Source of the DNA: Raphanus sativus
Lineage: Eukaryota; Streptophyta; Magnoliopsida; Brassicales; Brassicaceae
Direction: 5' to 3'
Assembly (NCBI RefSeq): GCF_000801105.2
Contig: NC_079515.1
Location: forward strand, 24,761,407 to 24,825,406
Length of the DNA stretch: 64,000 bases
Position numbers and translations under genes: made by a program. Under the pieces are notes generated by a model that did not search any database, was not told the origin of the DNA, and saw only the letters and a program-made list of their open reading frames with translations. Within the stretch, counting starts at the first letter, position 1; each line of letters opens with the position of its first letter. This document shows positions 57,142 to 64,000 of this stretch, one piece after another.

Positions 57142-60100
57142 ATGACTTCTTCTTCGAACTCATCCTCCACCGTCAGATCGTCGGCGAAGCACGCGGCTGA
57201 GCGGATTCAGCAGCACTTGCCTCCCAGCAATCCCGCTTCCCTCTCTTCGTCTTCCTTGAACCTACCCTCTAAGACCTCTCTCGTCGCTCCGATCAACCAC
57301 TCCCCTCGCCCTAAAGATCGACCTTCCTCCACCATATCCTCCGTCTCCGCCGCTTCTCCTTCTGCACGTCGCTCCGGCACTCCCGTCCGCCGATCTCAGT
57401 CTAAAGACTTCGACGACGACAATGGTATCTCTCTCTCTCTCTCTCTCCTTCGTGTATCCGTACGATTATCCATTTGCGTTAACGGATTTGACTCTCACTC
57501 TAGGGAAATGGTATACTCGATTTAGGGATTAGGACTGTTAGTGATGATCGTTCAATTTAGATGAATCGGAACTTCGATATTGAGTTTTTTTTCTCTACAG
57601 ATCCAGGGAGGGTGAGAGTTTCTGTAAGAGTTCGACCTCGTAACGGTGAGGAGCTTAAATCAGATGCTGACTTTGCTGATCTTGTTGAGTTACAACCTGA
57701 GGTGCCTTCTCCCTATCTATCTCTTAAGTCAATAGTTTCGTATCAGAAGAGCAACTCAGTTCCTCCTTAGTAACTGTTCTTTGCTTTGTTCTTCTATGCA
57801 GATAAAGCGGCTTAAGTTGAGGAAAAACAACTGGAATTCTGAGTCCTATAGATTTGACGAAGTCTTTACAGATACAGCTTCTCAGAAACGCGTCTATGAA
57901 GGTGTAGCCAAACCTGTAGTCGAGGTTAGAAACTTCTCTCATGTAGAATCTTTGAGGATTTTTGTTTATGGATATTCAATCAGTACTGCATTGGATCTGC
58001 AGGGTGTTTTGAGTGGATACAATGGCACAATTATGGCTTATGGTCAAACCGGCACGGGTAAGACTTACACGGTGGGGAAAATTGGTAAAGATGATGCAGC
58101 TGAGCGTGGTATCATGGTTCGAGCTCTCGAGGACATACTTGCCAGCGCGTCTTCTGATTCTTCTGTTTCCGTGGAGATCTCTTTTTTGCAGGTGTGACAC
58201 TCTTCTGTGTGGATATCTTTTTTTCATGTATATCGAAATAGTAGTATCACTTCAATGCTTAGGATCTGGTAATCTTGTTGAAGATTCAGAGACATCAGAC
58301 GGAAACCTTGTGTGGATTTTGGAATGGTTCTACACCTTATATTAATATCCATGCCTAAGAATCTATATTTTTCTTCTTGTAATTCACAGCTTTATATGGA
58401 GACTATACAAGATCTTCTTGCACCTGAGAAAAACAACATTTCAATCAATGAGGATGGGAAGACTGGGGAAGTATCAGTACCAGGGGCGACAGTAGTTAAC
58501 ATTCAAGATCTAGACCATTTCTTTCAAGTTTTGCAAGTCGGTGAGACAAACCGCCATGCGGCGAATACAAAGATGAATACAGAATCCTCACGTAGTCATG
58601 CAATTCTTACGGTGTGTTGTGACATCTTAGAATATTTGGTCTCTTATGGTTCTTATTCGTTAAAGATAGTCCATATTTTGGATTAATGAAAGGTATATCT
58701 TCTGTGCAGGTTTATGTTAGGCGGGCTATGAATGAAAAGACTGAAACAGGAACTAAATCGCCAAAACCTGAATCTTTGGGAGATAGAGGCATTCCAAGAG
58801 TTAGAAAGAGCAAACTTCTAATTGTGGATCTTGCTGGCTCAGAAAGAATAAACAAATCTGGTTTGAACTCCTTTACTGTTCATATAACCACCCTTTCATG
58901 TTATATCAAGAGGTTATGATTGAGTTATATCCTTTTTTATTTATTTAAGGCACTGATGGCCACTTGATTGAAGAGGCGAAATTCATTAATCTTTCACTGA
59001 CATCGCTGGGAAAATGCATAAACGCATTAGCTGAAGGCAGTTCTCATATACCGACAAGAGATTCTAAGCTAACCAGGCTTCTTCGTGATTCTTTCGGGGG
59101 TTAGTTAATCAGAACTTTCTTGAGCCATTTATAAAAACACAAACTCCTAAGCGTGGCTCACTTCTGCGTGTCTTATACATTTTTCATGTTAATCTAGTTA
59201 AGCTTGTGCGTATTACATAGATTTTGAAATTGTTTTCTTTTTGGCACTGATCAAATAGGTTCTGCAAGGACTTCACTTATAATAACAATTGGGCCGTCTG
59301 CACGGTATCATGCAGAAACAACTAGCACAATAATGTTCGGACAAAGGGTCAGTTTCATATTTCTGTTGATCCATGATTATATCTATATCTGCAGATCGTA
59401 AACTGAGAAAGACACAGTTTTCTGATATTAGTAGTCTTTTATATCTTTCAGAGAATTTTTGAGTAAGGCCTTGTTGGTTTTCTCTTACTTTTACAGGCAA
59501 TGAAAATAGTAAACATGGTAAAGCTTAAAGAAGAATTCGATTATGAAAGTTTGTGTCGGAAGCTTGAGACTCAGGTGGACCATCTTACTGCAGAAGTCGA
59601 AAGACAAACCAAACTTAGAAATAGTGAGAAGCACGAGTTGGAGAAAAGATTGAGAGAATGTGAAAACACTTTCGCTGAAGCAGAAAAAATCACGGCAAGG
59701 TCCAAGGTATTTGTCTCTCGTAATGATCGGCTACTCTTTTGTTTATATTGAACTATTGTCTAGTTTCTTGATATGATGCCTTTTATACTATTATCTGGTG
59801 CTTATATTTTGAGGGGTGTATCTGAATTACAGTTCCTGGAGAAGGAAAATGCCCGCTTGGAGCTCCGTATGAAAGAACTATTGAAGGATCTGGAAATGCA
59901 GAAAGATCAGTGTGATCTAATGCGTGATAAAGCCTCACAATTGGAGATGAACTTGAAAAAAACAAAGGTACACTTCCTCTCATGTGCTCGTAGTTCGCTC
60001 AGCAACTACTTAAAATATATTGTTAGTTGACTGACTACGACTTTCTTTCGTTTGATCTTTATTTAACTACTCACATAAGCTCTTGGTTGTTTTCTCTAAC

Positions 60101-62916
60101 GGCTTGGCATCTGTATAAGATATATTTTAAGCAGTGTTCTTTTTTGGAGTTGTGTATGTATAGTTTCGTAGGCTCTGACAGTGTCTTTTTAACTGTTAGT
60201 AGCAACAGCAGCTGGAAAGTTCAGCATATAAGGAAAAACTTGCAGATGCCAGTCAAGTATATGAGAAAAAGATTGCGGATTTGGTTCAGCGGGTTGAGGA
60301 TGAACAAGCCCGGTCAACAAAGGCCGAGCATCAGTTGAACGAAATGAAAAATGTTTTGAGTAATCAGCAGAAGTCTATTCATGTTAGTTAATACTAAAAC
60401 TTTTTTTATAAAAAAACAAATGCATTAGTTTTGTGTTCAGACTAATGTTTTTTTTGGTGTTCTAGGAACAAGAGATAGGCAACTATCAATATCAAAGGGA
60501 ACTTGCTGAAGCCACTTACACCTATGAATCTAAAATCGCGGAGCTGCAGAAGAAATTGGAAGATGAACATGCTCGGTCTAACTCTGCAGAGGAGCAACTT
60601 AGACAGATGAAAAGGATTATAAGCGATCGCCAAGTTTTATCACAGGTTATTGGCTTATTCCTGATTTTTAAGAATGATACTTTCAGCTTTATGTTTCTGT
60701 CTTCTTTTTTTAAATCTTTTCAGCATGATAAATGTTTATTTTGTGCTTCAGCTCTCGCAGAACTTTATGTCTTCCAACTTTTTTTTTCTCTTGGTTTTGG
60801 GTTCAGGAAAATGAAGAGACAAACGAACTCAGGAAAAAACTAGAAGAACTTTCACAGATGTATGAGTCCACAGTAGATGAACTCCAGACAGTGAAATTAG
60901 ACTATGATGATCTGCTCCACCAAAAGGTGTGACCCCTAAACATCTGCTTACAGAAAGAATATCACACAATTAAGAGTTGGTCATATTCAAAACATCCAAC
61001 TGGTGATTTCCGCTGGTGAGTATAAACTAAAATTTGTTTTACATAGGAAAAACTTGGCGAAGAGGTGCGGGATATGAAGGAAAGGCTCCTTTTGGAAGAA
61101 AAACAGAGAAAGGAAATGGAGAGTGAGCTTTCCAAACTAAAGAAGAATCTAAGGGAAAGTGAAATTGGTGTTGAGGTGGATTTACTATGAGATTGTTTCA
61201 CCTGTTTAACATGCATTTGTACTTCATGGTCTTGCTAAGTCTGTTTCATTTCACAGGACAAGCGTGTGAAGGAAGATCTTCCAAAAGGACCATCAGAATC
61301 TGGAGCTCTAACAAGCTCACAGAGAGCGCAAGGGTTAAAAAAGTCTCTATCTGGACAGAGAGCTACCATGGCAAGACTTTGTGAAGAAGGCATGATTCTT
61401 TCTCATGAGTTTAGCTCAATTTTATCGTTGGGGGTAATCCAATTGACATTTTCGTTTCTACTTCCATTTCAGTGGGAGTTCAGAAGATACTACACCTGAT
61501 TAAGTCCGAAGACTTGGAAGTTCAAATCCAAGCTGTTAAAGTGGTGGCCAATCTGGCCGCTGAAGGTGTGTGATTTCATCGCTCTATATATTAGCGTGTG
61601 TCAGTAGCCTCAACTACTGTTACAAGTGGATTCTCAGTTTGTAAAGTACTGACTTCACCTTTGTATATCATGTGTCATTGTACCTAAACGACATGCATTC
61701 TGTGTGTGTGTGTGTTTTAGAATCTAATCAGGTGAAGATTGTGGAGGAAGGGGGTGTAGAAGCTTTGCTAATGCTTGTTCAGTCATCTCAAAATTCAACA
61801 ATTCTTAGAGTGGCTTCTGGTGCAATCGCTAATTTGGCAATGAACGGTAAGAACTTATATTGGTGGTTCAAGTAATTTTATGATATCGTTGTTCCAATTT
61901 AGATTTTTAAGTGGTCTCATGTGGGTATTTATTTACAATGCTGGTTTGCTTGAATATTCGATCTGTAAGTTGCGTTAGACTGTTCTTCATGCCATGCTTC
62001 AATAATATGGTTTCTGTTATTAACCGCAGAGAAGAGTCAAGATCTAATAATGAATAAAGGAGGTGCTCAACTGCTAGCGAAGATGGTGACCAAAACAGAT
62101 GATCCACAGACTCTAAGAATGGTAGCTGGTGCACTTGCCAATTTATGTGGAAACGGTGAGCACAAGATTTTCAAACGCATCTACTCATCTGCACCAATGC
62201 ATGTCTTCACTGTATAGCATATGCAAAAGCCAATATATTTGAAGAAGCTTTGTGCTGGGATGATAAGTATGTATTTAACTCTTACATGTCTCTGTGTTTT
62301 TGCACAAACAGAGAAGTTTCTTAAGCTCCTGAAAGAAGAGGAAGGCATCAAGGGACTACTCACGATGGCGCAGTCCGGAAACATAGATATCGTTGCTCAA
62401 GTGGCAAGAGGGATGGCAAATTTTGCAAAGTGTGAAACTCGCGAAATCATGCAAGGTTTGTAACTACGTATTTGCTTACAAATATAAATCCATATCCGAG
62501 ACAATTTTGCTAATATACCTTGAATGATCTTAATGCATCACAGGGCGTAGAAAAGGCCGTTCTCTTCTCCTTGAAGAGGGTGCTCTTGAATGGTTGACTT
62601 CAAACTCACATATCGAATCCGCATCAACACAACGTCACATTGAGCTTGCGCTTTGCCATCTAGCTCAAAATGGTAAGCCTATATTGGGTTGAGTAAAGCT
62701 GATTTCACATGTCTTTCTCTATATCAAAACTTTGTGCGGTTGAGACATGACTAACATGCATACCTCCTCTTATTCGATGCAGAGGCAAACGCAAATGATT
62801 TCAAAAGAACGGGAAGCGTGACAGAGATTGTAAGAATATCAGTGGAGTCGAGTAGAGATGACATTCGCAGCTTAGCAAAGAAGATACTCAGATCAAACCC
62901 TCACTTCTCAAGCTGA
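57142..62916 (+). CDS. ARK1: Armadillo-repeat kinesin ARK1 (MORPHOGENESIS OF ROOT HAIR 2)
   Basis: Twenty-one exons give about 1,048 residues in frame: 57142-57424, 57601-57701, 57802-57924, 58003-58191, 58390-58611, 58710-58860, 58950-59099, 59259-59347, 59497-59706, 59833-59967, 60203-60382, 60466-60645, 60807-60926, 61047-61175, 61257-61389, 61473-61565, 61721-61846, 62030-62155, 62312-62455, 62544-62672, 62783-62916. The N-terminal motor holds GQTGTGKT (about 183-190), SSRSH (298-302) and DLAGSER (346-352). A coiled coil rich in Glu/Lys (about 440-760) and C-terminal armadillo repeats (about 795-1040) follow. The protein moves to microtubule plus ends and promotes their catastrophe; in Arabidopsis (At3g54870) it keeps root hairs straight. 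Intron 15 uses a GC donor (GAAG|GCATGA). The low-complexity N terminus is Ser/Pro-rich. Confidence 0.93.
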
Positions 62917-63494
62917 ACATGAAAGTAACAGAAAAAAAAGATGTACATAAGCATAACAACTCTGGTGAGTGGTACAGATTCTTATCTGGATCTGTGAGAA
63001 ATGTCATTAAATTGACTTTTGTGATTGAGATGACGGTAATCGAAGAGGGCAGCTAAGGTTATGACAAAACATATGTTCAAGAGATTATGTGCTGTCATCA
63101 TTTATATGATGTTGTATACTGTTTCCGTTGGTAATTTTCGTGAACAGTTTTTTCTTGATGTTTCGCCACGTTATTAATCATTTGTGCAACAAATCTTACT
63201 GAATACTCATTATGGTTTGAAATTTCACATGGCCAAGCTCTCCTGTGTATGATTGAGTATGGATCAAACTCAAGTCTTCTCACTGATGTTGTGTGTTTGC
63301 ATTAAAGTAACAAGACTTATTTGGAATCAGTTTTGTTCTCATTTAACAATCATACAAGTGTTACAAATGGAGTATGTGAGTGGTCACAAATGGAGTATGT
63401 GAGTAGATGTTTTCGCAACTCCTAGTGATTTTTAATTGAATCTCTTTTTTTCTTTGTTCTTTGTTCGATTTGATGGCATTGTTTGATTCTTCTT
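62917..63494. other. ARK1 3' region and convergent spacer
   Basis: About 580 bp between two convergent genes. A 23-bp tandem repeat, CACAAATGGAGTATGTGAGT, occurs twice at about 63364-63404. No other feature. Confidence 0.6.
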
Positions 63495-63881
63495 CTAATC
63501 GTAAAGGCCTTCGTCATACCATATATCGACCAGAAAGTCCACCATCTCCTACACAAACATCAGACGGGCAATTCAGTTATTTGAGAATGATTTTTTAGCT
63601 TCGTTGAATAAATGAGATTAGATCAAATCTTACGGGTAAAGGAATCGACTCAGAGAAAGGTTCATGAGATGAGAGAAGATCTTCATATGTAGTGGACCAA
63701 CTACATGAGATTCAAGATTATGTTAAAGAGTATACATCACTAGAATATTAAAACTACACAACAAGAGAAACATGATCCCATTGTTAAAATAACCTTATAA
63801 TCTGATCCTTTGTAGTTTTTTTTCTCTGTCTAGATTGATCTCCCACCCATTTTTCTCTGTTCTCTTGCCACAGCTTTACAC
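63495..63881 (-). CDS. 3' end of a small conserved plant gene (partial), unrecognised
   Basis: Three minus-strand exons are visible: 63881-63794, 63700-63634 and 63548-63495 (stop TAG 63497-63495). They encode VKLWQENREKWVGDQSRQ…, continuing through SWSTTYEDLLSSHEPFSESI to a final exon EMVDFLVDIWYDEGLYD. Splice joints (AAG|GTTATT, CCC|GTAAGA, TGTAG|GAGATG) are standard and the frame is continuous. The 5' exons lie beyond the right edge. By position this should be the orthologue of At3g54880, a small protein; I do not know its function and see no known motif. It is convergent with ARK1. Confidence 0.7.
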
Positions 63882-64000
63882 CTACAACCAGTAAATATGC
63901 TTGTAAATAGTGCTCCAGAACAAATAGTTTCAAAATTACAGAACCAACAAGTTTTAATCCCTTGTGGTTTCTCCGACAAGAAACAGAAGTATGGTTGTTA

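Overview
This is nuclear DNA from a Brassicaceae plant, most likely Brassica, Raphanus or a close relative. The genes have GT-AG introns, AT-rich spacers, long intergenic transposon tracts and proteins nearly identical to Arabidopsis thaliana products. From memory of the Arabidopsis map, gene order follows the lower arm of chromosome 3 around At3g54810-At3g54880: GATA8/BME3, aquaporin PIP2;5, a Zim17/DNL zinc-finger protein, an AVT-type amino-acid transporter, the Rab5-like GTPase ARA6, E3 ligase PUB14, the armadillo-repeat kinesin ARK1/MRH2, and the 3' part of one further small gene. I cannot tell species or subgenome from sequence alone.

Layout. 1-5.1 kb: nested LTR elements. A minus-strand Tat-type Gypsy end sits inside a TRIM-family copy, followed by a long non-coding internal region and a complete 845-bp TRIM with its target duplication. 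5.1-9.9 kb: spacer with one MITE. 9.96-11.2 kb: GATA8. 11.2-25.9 kb: gene-free and very AT-rich, holding MITEs and a run of Helitron ends that all point the same way. 26.1-29.9 kb: PIP2;5, whose second intron carries a 1.6-kb Harbinger-like element with a captured gene fragment. 30-34.4 kb: repeats, a Helitron end and a poly(A) retroposon. 34.7-38.3 kb: Zim17 gene and a DUF4408/DUF761 gene, each enclosed by copies of the same flanking sequence (an old local duplication). 38.7-42.1 kb: AVT transporter on the minus strand, with a minor-spliceosome AT-AC intron. 42.3-44.1 kb: Helitron. 48.2 kb: an IDA-like secreted peptide gene. 49.4-63.7 kb: compact gene cluster ARA6, PUB14, ARK1 and the last small gene.

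The genes do not form a pathway; they are independent housekeeping or developmental genes held together by ancestral synteny. The most unusual signal is a set of about 20 tiny insertions. Each is a poly(A) or poly(T) run with 0-20 extra bases, set between direct repeats of 9-18 bp, and scattered from 5 to 56 kb. They look like extremely 5'-truncated retroposition events, and several share the same few bases next to the tail, so they fall into subfamilies.

Exon coordinates were derived by hand from splice signals and reading-frame continuity. All multi-exon models below close in frame. Family assignments come from recognition of the proteins, not from a database search.
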